In this document: in pieces, positions 32,512 to 44,929 of the stretch | How the letters are laid out: every line of letters begins with the position of its first letter | Numbering within the stretch: the first letter of the stretch is position 1 | Assembly: GCA_012934845.2 (NCBI GenBank) | Contig: WNNJ02003583.1 | Coordinates: 62,001 to 126,000 of the forward strand | Direction of reading: 5' to 3' | Length of the DNA: 64,000 bases | From: Pomphorhynchus laevis | Taxonomy: Eukaryota; Acanthocephala; Palaeacanthocephala; Echinorhynchida; Pomphorhynchidae | Position numbers and translations under genes: made by a program | The notes under the pieces: model-generated | The model's input: only the letters and a program-made list of their open reading frames with translations | The model's database searches: none | What the model was told of the DNA's origin: nothing

Positions 32512-32925
32512 AAATATAAATAAATTATAATATAGTTCTTGATCAGTAATAAAATTTGTGATATTAAGCTCAGTGATATAATGTTTTAGAATACTCGTGA
32601 AAAAAGTGATCTCACTTTTTTGCCTATCCATTACACACATTGATATTACGAGCATTTAGGTCAAGTAAAATGGATCTGCATTTGATACTATATTTTGGAT
32701 ATTTCTAATAGAGCTTATGTGTACGATGAAGTCAAAATATTATCAAAAATAAATTTTTAAGAAAACCTTTATTGATTAGAGATGTGAATCAACCAGGAGT
32801 TAAAGACCTTAAAATTGTTTTGGTTATTATAAATTCTTACAATATAATATACATGAAATATTTTTTTACATAAACAGAACACAATGCACATAAAAACATT
32901 TGGTAAAATTTAGCTGTTTAATTTA
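32512..32925. other. Unassigned AT-rich spacer
   Basis: Between the RPC7-like segment and the 3' end of LINE C. A phrase near 32,820 (GGTTATTATAAATTCTTACA) resembles 46,847-46,867. Nothing else is recognised. Confidence 0.4.
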
Positions 32926-35700
32926 TAAACAGGCTTAGATCTGCGTGCCATTCGAGAAGTCATCCCCACTGCTTTTTGAATGGCGAAACAAATTCGTTTT
33001 CTGATATTGCTGACACATTCAGAATATATTTGTTGTCGCTTATTTGCGATTTTTCGTGCAGCTTTACGTAATAATTTATCCAATTCCTTTCCTGTTCATG
33101 ATGCTGTTGAAATTATGGCAGGTATAAATTCCTCGGATTCGACTACGTGAATTCGTTCTGCATATTTTGCTCTTTTGCGGTTGTCATGATATTCGAATGA
33201 ACATTCGGCCTTCGAATGAACGTATGACGGAGCCAAGTGATTAAACACACACGTCGATGTACGATCGCTCCGCTACACTTTCCTCGAAGTCCATACATAC
33301 TATGTCCATACGTGCTGACCTGTCACGTGTTGTAGAACTTGATTGAAACTTTATCTTCTCACCAACAGGTTGCAACTCGAGTTCAGTATCAACCTTGTTG
33401 AATGCCTCACTTAGAACAGATACTATTGTGTCCCTAATAGTGTTATGCCTGACAATTGTCTCTCCATCGACTTTACACGATAGCGAATGTTCTAAACATA
33501 ATTCTGACCCACACGAACATATACCGCAAGAGTTATCTTGAGCTAAACCGTATCGTATAGAGATACAGTCTCTAAACTGCTGATTGTTCAAGTAGATTCC
33601 ATTGGAAATTTGCGGTCTGGTTGTTAGCCATGTATATGATCCTTCGTATGCAGCATGTTCCACTATATTTCTCCATCTTTCCGATAAAACGCTCAATATG
33701 CTACTTATTTGAGTTTCACGTAATAATCGCTTCGTTTCTCTTATGCCCTGTACAATTATTTGTTGGGTCGCCTTTAATTCTTCAGGATCTTGTTCCAGCA
33801 AATTCGACATTGATATGGTCCTAGAGTATTCGTATTCTTCTAAGAAATCTTGTGTATGATCTCGGATGCCTAGCCCTCCATCTCGTGCAGGTAATTGAAT
33901 GATCTTTCTTAGAGTATGATCAATGTTATTGATGCCAATAATTTTAGGTAGAAGGTTATAGTTTATTTCATCAGCCAGTTTCTCAAACCATATTCTCTCA
34001 GTCTTGATTGTTCTCTGAAGATAGGTCCATTGAAACTGAATCGCATGCGTCAATAGCGTATATGCTACAAATCCATCGCCCTCCGCCACATCACTCATCA
34101 ATCTTATCTGCTCTCGCCACGAATCAACCTTCTTTTTCATGCATTGCTCAACATAATCATCGTTGCCGATGAAACTTCCAAGAACTTTGATTCCCGAATC
34201 CATCACACTAACATCTTCGTCCATGAAGTACTGATACTCTTCACACGATGTACTTTTGTTTACTAACATGTAACATTTCGAGGCGTTTACATGAAAACCA
34301 TATTTTGGTCCAATCGATTTTAATACCTTCCATATGCGGATGAGATCCGAACAGCTTCCTACTAAAGTAGCATCATCTGCATACCACTTTTGGATTATAT
34401 GAGGCATATACTCTTGTAGACGATGGATTAGAGGTAAAGTAGCTGCTGCAAACGCTGCCATTGCTAATGGATCTCCCTGTGTCACGCCTTCTTGTGACTA
34501 AAGAGTTTCAGATTCAGCCACGAGTATCGATGGTCTAGTATATGTATTGTTGAGCAGTATTGTAAATGCAGGACACACCATGTTAATATTTTCAAGTAAC
34601 AGCGAGCGATTAACAAAATTAAATGCATTCCGTGCATCAATTGTCAAGATGCAGTTATTATCATTTCTCTCAAAGGCATCTCTTACCGAATAAATTACCG
34701 TTTCTGTCCCACACCTTTGACCAGCACATAACTGTTCAGACCTCGCTACTTTCATAAGTGACGGACGAATGTATATCAATTGAGCTCTAGAAACGATTTG
34801 ACGCATTACTTCTTCAATTCCTATTGGTCTAATTCCGAAAGATTTGTCTAATGGAATTAGTCTACAAGCACAATAGGCCTCTAAACGTTTAGGGTGAATT
34901 TGTTCAGTTGCAAGCTTAATTGCAAACCTTGCTAGACTTTCTGCTAATTTGGACGATTCTTGTCCAAACTTTGTGAATATCAAGCGCCACGTTTCAGCAT
35001 CTACTCCTGACGGGCCGGCAGCTCCATTCGTATATTTTGCTGCTCGTAGAATGTCAAACCGATCTAATTTTAGAAACATTACTGAATGGTGTGTAGAACA
35101 ATTTTTTATTGGAAATCTCATTTTGCAGCTATCATCAAAAATCTCCTTTTCTGGATGTAAATCGTGTAGATGTTGGAGGACTGTTTTATCTTCAATTACT
35201 GTGATAAGTTTGTGTACACCGGTTCTAACACCTTGGTTTTTTATTAACCTTGATGCCTCATTTAGCCTATCGTGCTTTACAAGTTTTTGAACATCGTTTA
35301 CAATTTCTCCTCGTTTTCTGTTTGTGTATATTTTTCGCGTTTGTTGAAGGTATTGCGCTTTTGATATAAGCTCGGCGTATCGACCTTCTCGCCACATATG
35401 CAAGCGTCTTTCAAGTGTCTTGCGACAATCACTTATTCTCTTAGAAGGTATACGTTGTAGAACTATCTGGCAGACGCAATTAACTAGTTTCAGAATTGAT
35501 TCACATCTTTTGGACTCATTCACAAATTCGTCTATATAAGATGCTAGTTCTGATATGAATTCTTTTGTCGCATTACATTTCGGCGGCGTCATCAAATTTG
35601 GTGTCAAATGTATAACGTCTTTAAATTGATTTACGTACCATTCTTGATCACACACACCACAATTGTAGTTGCCTCTCTCTGTTACGGGTAATTCGAAAGC
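32926..35700 (-). mobile_element. RLE-LINE copy C
   Basis: Minus-strand copy of a subfamily distinct from A/B. It has a short cysteine pair (YNCGVCDQEW) before the RT instead of the long cluster, an RT with YADD, a knuckle and a nuclease, and ends at SKPVYKLNS and a stop near 32,930. The CCCATTTGCGGGTA terminus is absent, so the terminus differs or is lost. Confidence 0.85.
32930..35655 (-). pseudogene. RLE-LINE C polyprotein
   Basis: 35,655-34,498: RKTLERRLHMWREGRYAEL, GAAGPSGVDAETWRLIF, ACRLIPLDKSFGIRPIG, EEVMRQIVSRAQL, CAGQRCGTETVIYSV and TIDARNAFNFVNR, then a stop. 34,485-33,241: MTQGDPLAMAAFAAATL, catalytic YADDATLVG, LPARDGGLGIRDHT, the knuckle CSCGSELCLEHSLSC, RHNTIRDTIVSVLSEAF, and nuclease ARMDIVCMDF with SYIDVCV. 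The C-terminal YHDNRKRAKYAERIHVVE lies in another frame beyond 33,240, and a further stop is at about 33,098. So there are three breaks. The motifs are otherwise well kept. Confidence 0.85.
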
Positions 35701-35869
35701 TAAACTGCAGGGTGTATTATCGCTTTATCTTACGGCCTCATTAGACAGCTGAATCGTATTCGTCGCTAATTCATATTGGATTACCTTATCTTTACTGAAT
35801 GCATCAGTGTTCCTGTAAGTATCTGTATCAATAACTCTGACCTGGACAAGTGCCAAATTACGCCAAATT

Positions 35870-37345
35870 ACGCGTGGACAAGTGCCAAATCATCACCGCC
35901 GATAGAACTGATATCCAACCTCTGATCGAATAAATGCCAGACGCCAATGTATGTGATGTATCGTCTGCCGACTTGCTCGGCGCGCCCTTTTGCGGCGGAA
36001 GTCACCTCGATTCATTTTTGGAATCAGCAATCACACAACTCCGGCAAGTAGGCCAGAAGCTTCGCAAACTAGCGAATCACGACGCGTTTTACATATTGCG
36101 TCATTGTCTGACGCTACCGAAGATCAACTTTCTACTACACTGCGCACCGTGTGTTTCTAGCAGTCTAGCAAAAGCTTTCGACGAGGAAGTCCGCTGTTTC
36201 TTGACCGATATCCTAAATCTTCAGCTCTCTGACACGGCCTGGCGTCAGGCCTCATTGAAATTAAGTTCGGTGAACTTGGTGTTCTGAGGGCGGAAGAATT
36301 ATCAATGCCGGCCTTTTGCTCGTTCGTCTCGAGCATATGTGGCTTAACCTCAAATATCCTGCCTGATTATATCGTGGGATGCCCAGGCATTAACGACACA
36401 AGTTATCGGACGGCATTGGATTGTTGGACCTCTACGTTTGACCTGCCTGTTCCAATGGATACAACCGTACAAAAACGTTGGACAGCGCCCCTGTTTGAGA
36501 CCCAGCTCCACGGCCTGATTGCTTCGTGTGACTGCCTTAAAGATCGAGCCTGCTTACTTTCGGCAGCAACCAAATGGTCTGGCGCATTTCTGGATGCCCT
36601 GCTGATCGCCTCGGCAGGTACAAAAATGGTCGACCGCTCATTGTGTCTGGCAACAGTCCTACACCTCGGAGTTAAATTTTCACTCCCGTTCAATAGCGGG
36701 TGCGGGGTTACAAGCGATGTATCAGGCACACACGGTCTCGATTGCTCGAAGACAGTGTCTCGACACAACCGCCACAGTGCAGTCAAAGCTCTTATTCGTA
36801 GTGCTCTGATGGCGGCCGGTGTCCTGTCCCGCCTAGAACCAGTTGGACTGCGCAGAGATGACGGGAAAAGACCGGATGGCGCTTCATTGGTCCCTTGGGA
36901 AAGCGGACGCCTACTTGTATGGGATTTTACTTGTCCCAACAAATTGCGGCTAGTAATTTGTTCAATGCGGTCTGTGCGCCGGGCGAGGTTGCGAGGTGCC
37001 GAGAATCGGAAGCTGGACAAATACGTGGGCATCGATGCTTTCCAATACACTTTTGTTCCATTGGCGATCGAGACAATAGGGGCAGCCGAGCCGATTACGT
37101 CCAGCTTACTGGAATCTCTAGGGAAGAAGCTAATTGCCTCTACAGGCGATAGGAGAGCAGCGAGATTTCTCTTACAGAGATTGAGCTGTGTGGTGCAAAG
37201 AGGTAACGCGGCATGTCTTTTGGAGGTCGCCCGGGGGATTGCAGAAGATTATCAATCTGATCTTCGTCATGATTTCCCATTTATAAACTCATTGTTATAA
37301 TTGTGTATTAAATATTTTCAAAAATATTATATATTTGCAAAATAT
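35870..37345 (+). mobile_element. RLE-LINE G, distant lineage, 5' truncated
   Basis: Starts in the region after the RT palm and ends with a frame stop at 37,300, followed by AT-rich sequence containing AATATTATATATTTGCAAAA and its near-inverse. GC content is clearly higher than in its neighbours. Confidence 0.75.
35931..37300 (+). pseudogene. RLE-LINE G C-terminal region with restriction-like nuclease
   Basis: First part (to 36,287): DLLGAPFCGGSHLDSFLE and NHDAFYILRHCLTLPKINFL, the RT thumb region of a LINE lineage common in invertebrates. After a frameshift near 36,285 the second part (36,305-37,300, 331 codons) has a knuckle remnant (GTHGLDCSKTVSRHNRHSAV) and the nuclease core KRPDGASLVPWESGRLLVWD, a PD...D arrangement. 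It ends FVPLAIETIG and LQRLSCVVQRGNAACLL. The same C-terminal block, diverged, forms the LINE half of the cassette at 56,717-57,098. The palm with YADD is missing. Confidence 0.75.
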
Positions 37346-37363
37346 ATAATATTTTGCAAATAT

Positions 37364-38734
37364 TATTAGACTCCTCACTACCATCTTCGTACCGTCCTAT
37401 TTCACTTCTCCCAACCCTCTCTAAACTCCTTGAGCGTCTCGTTCTTAAGCAAGTTAATACATATCTCTTTTCCTCTAACTTATTTCCTCCCTTCCAAGCC
37501 GCTTTTCGCTCTAATTACTCTACCGAAATTGCATGTCTTAAAGTTTATAACGACTTACTCATATAGCGCGATCATAAATTATGCAGTGTCATAGTTTCTC
37601 TTGATCTATCGTCTGCTTTTGACATCGTCGATCACTCGATTCTTCTCCATCGCCTTCGTCATGATTAGGGCTTATGTATCATGTTTTTACCCACTGTATA
37701 ATGGTTTTCTTCATATCTATCAAACCGTACATTTCGCGTTTATCTAATTCTTCTCTCTCCCAACCTTCGTCTATTCCGTCCGGTGTTCCACAAGACTCCG
37801 TATTAGGCCCTATGCTTTTCTCTCTTCTTCTCGGTGATTTGTCTTCGATTTCTCATACATTTAACTTCCATGTTATGCAATATGCTGATGACATTCTCAT
37901 CTATGCTCATGCACCTGTTTATCGTATTCACGATCTTAGTGTTTCTGCTTCCGACTATCTTGTCTCAATTTTCAATCATCTTTCTTCCCTTCGCCTTTCT
38001 CTGAATCCTGATAAATCCAAAATTATGTTAATCCTACCTCGACGCCTCGGCTTCGAACCTCCCTCCGTATCATTAAACTTTACAATTCTTCTTATCGTTG
38101 ATAATCTCGTTTTCCTAGGCTTCCATTTTGACAACCGACTTTCACTTAAACCTTTCGTTAGAGATAAAGTACGCTCATCTACCTTGATACTCCGTAACCT
38201 TCGTCAAGTTCGTAGATTGATCGATTTCCCTTCTTGTATGACTCTTATATCTTCTCTCCTTTTTTCTAGTCTATAGAAAAGACAAGACAATAGACTAAGT
38301 CTATTGTCTTAGTCTATTTTTCAACTCACCTAAATCCACTCTTCTTCCCCTACAAAGCAGCCGTCCGAATTCTCCTCCGTCTTCGTTGTTTTGATCATAC
38401 GTCCCACTATCTTGTTTCTCTTGATTGGCCTACCATTTATTGTCGTGTTCAAATTCGTCTTCTTATCGTTGCTTTCCGCCTTGTAACTTTTCATACCCCT
38501 TCATTTATCAACCTTCCTTTTCTTGATAATTCTCGTCCTGTTTACTGTTCCTTGCGTTCCTGTAATTCCCTTCTTTTACATGTCCCAAACTACTCTACCT
38601 CCTTTGGACTCCGCTCCTTCATTGTGGCTGCTCCTCTATCGTGGAACCATCTGCCCATTCATATACGCCAATCAACTTCCCTGCCCTGCTTCAAACGACA
38701 AATCCAATCCTATTTAAACAATTTATTTGCTTGA
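37364..38734 (+). pseudogene. L2-d ORF2 RT remnant
   Basis: RT motifs FRSNYSTEIACLKVYNDLL, LDLSSAFDIVDHSILLHRL, SGVPQDSVLGPMLFSLLLGD and catalytic YADDILIYAH. The C-terminus is SLNPDKSKIM, LRQVRRLIDFPSC and the end FKRQIQSYLNN. Stops near 37,565 and 37,667 and a break at 38,270-38,325 caused by an inserted palindrome make it inactive. Confidence 0.83.
38284..38310. repeat. 27-bp near-perfect palindrome inside L2-d
   Basis: AAGACAATAGACT and AGTCTATTGTCTT separated by a single A, followed by a further partial repeat AGTCTA. It interrupts the L2-d frame and is absent from L2-b. Confidence 0.85.
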
Positions 38735-38759
38735 CTTTTTCATTTTTGTTTGTGGACTT

Positions 38760-38784
38760 GTAAGCGTACAGCTTGTACGCTTAC
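38760..38784 (+). other. L2-like 3' UTR hairpin
   Basis: GTAAGCGTAC and GTACGCTTAC separated by AGCTT. Counterparts occur at the 3' ends of L2-a (44,960-44,990) and L2-b (56,218-56,242). Its position before the repeat tail suggests an RT recognition structure. Confidence 0.75.
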
Positions 38785-38835
38785 ATTAAATAAATTTGTA
38801 TTAAATAAATTTGCCACATTAAATAAATTTGTATT

Positions 38836-39260
38836 ATTACACCGTTTGTTATTTGTTAGTCAATTCATAAAAGTTGACTTTTATTTTAAATTTAAATTTT
38901 TTATTTTAATTTGACAAATATAAATTGTATAAAATTTTATATAATTATTTATTATTCATCTTTGTTTTTATATAGTATATAATACATACTCAGTTATCTG
39001 ATTATCAGGTTACATTATCTTGCTGTAAAATATATTACATACAAAATATCTCCAATATATAAGTACATACGAATATTGCTGATCAATAACAACTATGAAA
39101 TTACCTGCTCAATTTGTCTGCGTCCCATCTAGGTAGTAGGCTGTACACACTATCAGATCAGATAACTGAGTCTACGTATTTTTCATTATTTATAAATTAT
39201 AAATAAAGATAAAAAATTCAAATAATTAAATGATAAATATCATAAAGAATTGTTTTAGGG
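38836..39260. mobile_element. Naiad-like 3' UTR remnants in both orientations
   Basis: 38,836-39,005 (plus) repeats the PLE 3' UTR (GTTAGTCAATTCATAAAAGT to ACATACTCAGTTATCTGATT). 39,155-39,260 carries the same 3' end on the minus strand (CAGATAACTGAGTCTACGTA). They form a loose inverted pair. Confidence 0.65.
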
Positions 39261-39704
39261 TCAAATGTAAATTTTTCATTGCCAACCATCCCCGAGAATA
39301 CAAACTACTTTATTTTTTATTAGATATTTCGAATGTACTCAGCAGTCCTTTTTAATCTGATAAAAGAAAATATGTTAAACAAAAATTAATTTGTATCTAT
39401 GTTATAGATATGTTATTTTGTAAATGCATGCTTATCTACACAACTTATATTTCAACCCATTATAAAAATATATACAATTGGAGATCACATAAAAAAGTTT
39501 GAGAGATTAATATACACATTTGAGATAAATAACATACAATAAATAACATACAATATAATACTTCTGATACGGAAAAGACATAGATCAACGATCAACATTT
39601 ACAACGATTACTGAAGACAACAATCATTACTGTTGAATATTCTTGATCAGTAACTACTTACATAACTACTTACAATTCAATAACCGAAACTAATTATGAT
39701 CAAT
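39261..39704. other. AT-rich region before CR1-2 with a Penelope-related remnant
   Basis: 39,340-39,420 resembles 50,030-50,105 (AGCAGTCCTTTTTAATCTGA, then TTAATTTGTATCTATGTTAT), the region beside the classical Penelope fragment. The rest up to the CR1-2 ORF1 start is probably the CR1-2 5' UTR. Confidence 0.5.
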
Positions 39705-40785
39705 ATGGGGAAACGGAGGAAAACGACAAAATCGACTGTGAATGATAATGGATCCCATCATTATGTAGAGTGTTCCATGACAGATTGCCCTGTGTGAACT
39801 ACTGTTTGGCTACCTCTTCGTCTTCCTTCAAATTTTCTAGATAGAGATTTTTATCTAGATCAAATGAAGAAAGCGGTCGATTTACAGACAATTCCCAAAC
39901 ATTGCAAAAGCAACACGTTGTCACAGACTTCCTGCAAATCGAAAATGAATCATTCCATCGAACATCCAACTCATTAATCAATAGATCATCACCGATTATC
40001 GAAAATAACAGTTTGGACAATCTTATCAATAAGATTAATGACAATCTTATCAATAACGGAAATTTGGATATTGGCAACCTACAACGATCGTACAGTAAAT
40101 CCGTTATTAATTCAAGCTTCTCAGCACCTCTCACTAATCCAGATGTATTTACTGATCCAATCAATGCTTATTCACCTAAGCGCTCTACATATGTTAACAG
40201 TCTGGGTCAGTTAAATGAAGTTTCTCTTAATCACAAAGATTCAAATCAATTCGAGTCATTAACAAATGTTGAACCTGATACATGTCAAATAACTGGCGTC
40301 ATTTATAGATCTCCACATAATCTTGATGGAAAATCAGTGATTTTCTCTGAGCAGCACTTTTCCCGCGTACGCAAATATCATGATCCTTCTCGCGCTATCG
40401 TTTTCACTAATATACCTGAATCTATGTCGGTCAACATACAACATAGATTAGATGACGACTTATCCAAAGTTCGTGCGATACAATCAACCATTTTGGTAGC
40501 GTCACCGAAAGAAGTAACGTCCAAAATTAAACTATTAGCTTTGTTTCGAATTGGTAAAAGCAGAATAATCATCCTAGATTATTAAAAGCAATTTTTACAG
40601 ACGCAGCGGCTGCCAAAACTATTTTGAGCAACTCCTATCATCTTAAAGGTTCTCCCGTTAGATTACTAAATGATCTTGACAAGTTTGAACGTGAACGTCT
40701 TCGGGAGGTTAGACAATTATTGAGATCGCGCTTAGATGCAGGAGAAACAAACTTAAGAATTCGGAATTTTCAAATTGTGCGATGA
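39705..40785 (+). pseudogene. CR1-2 ORF1 remnant
   Basis: Starts MGKRRKTTKSTVNDNG and goes into the finger (HYVECSMTDCPV), where a TGA ends the frame near 39,797. A long frame at 39,902-40,585 ends in the shared module (IVFTNIPESMSVNIQHRLDD, then IKLLALFRIGKS). The last part (GSPVRLLNDLDKFERERL, then LRIRNFQIVR) is in another frame up to the ORF2 start. Most of the zinc finger is lost. Confidence 0.8.
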
Positions 40786-43700
40786 GGGACTCGCTTGAAT
40801 TGGACTCCGCTGTATGTGGATTAGATTTAGCTCCTCTCGTCGCTTCCAGCTTATCGAACATACCCATTACAAATACATGTGATTACTTAGATGACATTGT
40901 TTATTATCAATCACCGTTGTGGTCTGCTCTGGCGAAATCCAATAATGTTAACAGTAAGGAAAATAACACATGTGCTTCAATAGGTTCTAGTTCTGCGATC
41001 TTGTATACTAACGCACACAGTCTTCTTAATAAAATTCACGAATTAAAGCAACGTATTCAATATTCCCAGCCCTTGTTAATATCAATAACAGAAAGCTGGC
41101 TTCACTCGGATGTATCTGATCACGAGATTGAAATAGCTAATTATTCTTCTTATCGTGTCGATAGGACTGGAAAGAGAGGAGGTGGGGTAATTTTATATTT
41201 ACATAATAGTGTAGCGTTTATGACCTTAAGTATGAAGGTGGTACAGAAACACTATGGGGCGATATATTACTGTCCGGTCATGTGTTAGTTACTATTGGTC
41301 TTATATATCGTAGTCCACGAATGGATGTTTGTTCCATAGTTGATATATTATTAAAGTTTGGATCCCGTAGTAATGTGGTAGTAGTGGGTGATCTAAATAT
41401 GCCTTCTATAGACTGGACTAACTACATATGCTTAGATAACAATAATTATTCATCAGCATTCCTTGATACTATCAATTTTCCTAATCTAACGCAACATGTC
41501 TCAATATTTACTCGTTCCTCTGGAGACCATCAATCTTTGCTTGATATTTGTCTTCCGATAAATATTTCGTCACTGGTATAACATATTTGGATAACCACTC
41601 AGGTAATGACTGACCAGACGGTGTTCGTCGTTGGAATGAAAAAAATACGATCATGTGGTGTTGCATAAGTTTCAGTGCAAAGCAAGGATCTGATTGCGTT
41701 CAATGCACGTGGTAACGATCTTTTCCACTCCGATATATGTATGTTCCTTGTTTTGAGGTCTAGTTCGATAGCTTTCCATACTATGCCATTATATTTCTCG
41801 ATTTGTCCATTCCCTGCAGGATTGTACGGACTGCTGTGACTACTGGCAACATTGAGGTTTGTGAGGTAGCTTTTGAGTTCTTTTGAGATAAAGCCTGATC
41901 CGCGGTCAGAATGAACATATGATGGCAGTCCGAATAGATAAAATAACTGATCAAGACATTTTATTATTGTAGAGGTAGATGTAATATCTCGGCTTAAGTA
42001 GCGAACAAGTTTTGCAATCTTTAATTATGCTTCTAACATCTTCTACTAAAAATGGCAGATTCCTGTTTCGAACGTAATGGTATAGTGCGTTTCACCGGGG
42101 TGACACAATGACTCGTGAACCTCACGCAATCTCGTAGGACCAACAACAGCAGCAGCAGTTTATTCGAGAAAAGACATCAGCTGAGACATTACGGATTCCA
42201 GGACGGTAACTGACATCAAATCGAAACGGAGCAAGCTCGACCCTCCATCGAATCATTTTTTCGTTTTTTATCGAACTTTTGTGAAAAGTATCGAATATAT
42301 ATGCTACACTTTTCTGGTCTGTTAACAATTGAAAAAGTCGACCAATAAGGAAATGCCGCCATTCTTTTAGCGCTTCAACTATGGCTATAGCTTCCTTCTC
42401 TACAGCTGAATAATTTTTCGCACTGCCGTGTAAAGTCTTAGACATAAAGGCAACAGGTTTCCCGTCCTGTGACAGAACAGCTGCGACAGTGTGACATGAA
42501 GCATCAGTTTCGACCATCAATGTCGAGTCATTTCTGATTGTTGCTAGGACCGAGTCTGCTATATCCTTGCGGATATAATCAAATACTTTAATTTGTTCTT
42601 CAGTCAAGGGAAAAATGTTGACGTCTAATAAAGGTCTTCCCCTGTCAGAAAACTTTGATATCCATTTTGAATAATAAGCAAATAATCCAAGTAATCGCTT
42701 CAATTCGGCTTGTGTTGCAGGTGGCTCCATTTCGAGAAGATATCTTGTCCGTTGTGGGTCAGGTCGGATTCGCCCCTTCGAAATAAGAACTCCTAGGACA
42801 TTTATGCTATCGACACCGTAAATGCATTTATCGGAATTAAGAGATATTGTATTTGGCAATTACACGCTTGAGCTTGTCCAGATTATTATCGTGGTCTGCA
42901 CGAGTATGTCCGCATATTATCATATCATCGAGATATGCAAATACTCCTTTCAACTTCTCTTGGTTGATAATTTTATCCATAGTACGTTGAAACACTGCTG
43001 GGGCGTTGGTGAGTCCAAATGGAATGCGTATAAATTGGAAAAGTTGGCCGTTGGCTTCGAAGGCGGTAAACTTTCGTTCATCATCTCTAAGAACCAATTG
43101 ATGGTAGGCTGCCTTCATGTCTAGTTTGCTGAATATCGCAAATTTCGAAATATTTTCAATAATCTGATCAATGCGTGGTAGTGGGTATGCATCTTGGTGT
43201 GTAAATCTATTAACTGTCAATCAATTACTAAGCGTTTCTTTTCCAAATGTTCAGCAACCACTACCTGCGCACGCCAGGGGAACTGGCTATGTTCTATTAT
43301 CCCGTCCGTGAGTGGACGCATGATTTCAGAGCGAATGAATTGAGAATGATGATGGGAATATCGACGAGATTTGATTGCTATTGGCTTACATGACCTATCA
43401 AAGGATGAAAACAGCGATGGACACTCTATATTGATTGATTTTATCGACGCGATAACAATCGGGGCCTTGCTGCCACTGAAATTGATCGTTAGAGATTCGT
43501 GATGTGAAAGATACGGATGACCCAGTATGATATCTGAACAAAGATTCGGTAGACATATAAGGTGGACGTTTTTATCCGTTAATTCGTTTAGCGATACTTG
43601 CCCATACATACAATGGTTAATGTGACATTGTTAATGTAACGAATAATGGTCTTCATGTCACATCACATATTATTTAAATATGCAAATTTTAAAAGTATTG

Positions 43701-44929
43701 TTCGACCTTCTAGCTCTATCATTGGAAACAATAGACGCATTCTAGTAGATCATTTCGATATTGCTACTGCGTTTGGTCGTAAATTTCTCGTATCAGCTAC
43801 GACTTCTCTTCGTATAGAAATTACTCGTATTAATCCGTCAATTTTTGATATTCTTCACTTGTTCACAGTTCAAGATGTTATGAAAGAGTTTAGACGACTG
43901 AAACCGCCGGGCTCGATTTGCCCAGATTTACTTCCCTCAATATGTTTGAAGAATCTTCATGATGTCATTGCTGCGCCTATATATAGGATATTTATAGCAT
44001 CATTATATTACGGTATAGTCCCGAATGCATGGAAACGCTCTATCATTAAGCCGCTTCATAAGAAAGGTGATCGATCATGTGTAGATAACTACCGACCGGG
44101 TAGTTTAACCTCTGTATCGTGTCGTGCATTAGAGAGATTACTTTATCGGATAATCAGTCACTACCTAGAATCATACAGATTACTTTCTACAAATCAGCAC
44201 GGATTCCGTGAAAACTGTTCCACAGTAACCAACCTTTTATTGGCACAGGAAAGTCGGGGTTCTTTCCTGTGCTAATAATAGTGGATAAGGGGTATGTTGT
44301 AGATGTCAGATTTTTTGACTTCTCCAAAGCATTTGATCATGTACCCCATGATAAGTTGATTATGAAGATGAGTGAATTAAACATCAATCCAATTATCATT
44401 CGTTGGATATGCAACTTTCTTTCTGGTCGCACATACCAGGTCGCCATTCACGGTACTCTTTCCAAGCATTATCCAGTTTATGCCGGTGTCCCGCAAGGGT
44501 TTGTATTGGGTCCTCTGCTGTTTTGTATTTTTATCAACGATCTCCCACGTGTAATAAGTTCGCATTCATTATTATTTGCAGACGATTTAAAAATTTGGAG
44601 AGCCATCAAGTCGGATTATGATCGTAACATTCTTCAATCAGATATTGGCACGGTTCTTAATATGGCACGTTCTAATGGTCTGTCTGTTAATGTCTCGAAG
44701 TGCACTTGCATGCACATTTGTTCCAGTGCCGATATATCATCTCGGGGATCGAGTGATTAAATTGGATTCGAGCTATAAAGATCTTGGCGTATGGATAACG
44801 GATGATTTCTCCACTCGCCAAAATACTGAGTACATTTGTTCGAAGGCCATGTGTATGGTTGGTTTCCTTCGCCGATCATTCAGCTATGTGAGTCCACGTT
44901 CTTTTAGAGTTCTTGCAAGCGGTTTTGTA
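40782..44929 (+). pseudogene. CR1-2 ORF2, endonuclease and RT parts
   Basis: Endonuclease 40,782-41,580: LYTNAHSLLNKIHELKQRI, SITESWLHSD, GGGVILYLHNS, GDLNMPSIDWTNY, then a break at the Gypsy-2 block. RT 43,665-44,929: [67 protein letters not shown] and catalytic FADDLKIW. Frame changes lie near 41,280, 44,270 and 44,750. GFVLGP replaces the usual GSVLGP. Confidence 0.83.
41582..43660 (-). mobile_element. Gypsy-2, Ty3/Gypsy fossil fragment
   Basis: Minus-strand protease, RT, RNase H and partial integrase, without gag and without recognisable LTRs. RT motifs: FSKLDMKAAYHQLVL, RIPFGLTNAPAVFQRTM and catalytic YLDDMIICG. RNase H: VETDASCHTVAAVLSQDG. Integrase part: HSDRGSGFISKEL and NPAGNGQIEKYNGI. 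It is broken, with about four or five breaks, and older than Gypsy-1. It lies inside CR1-2. Confidence 0.85.

Larger units (their letters stand above)
37364..38835 (+). mobile_element. L2-like LINE, copy L2-d (5' truncated)
   Basis: Begins in the RT (YRPISLLPTLSKLLERLVLK) and ends in the family 3' UTR: a 10-bp hairpin at 38,760-38,784, then repeats of TTAAATAAATTTG. Closely related to L2-b. Confidence 0.87.

Noticed and set aside
36403-37050. A 215-codon frame opposite LINE G
   Set aside because: Antisense shadow of the nuclease region; the plus frame has clear family motifs.
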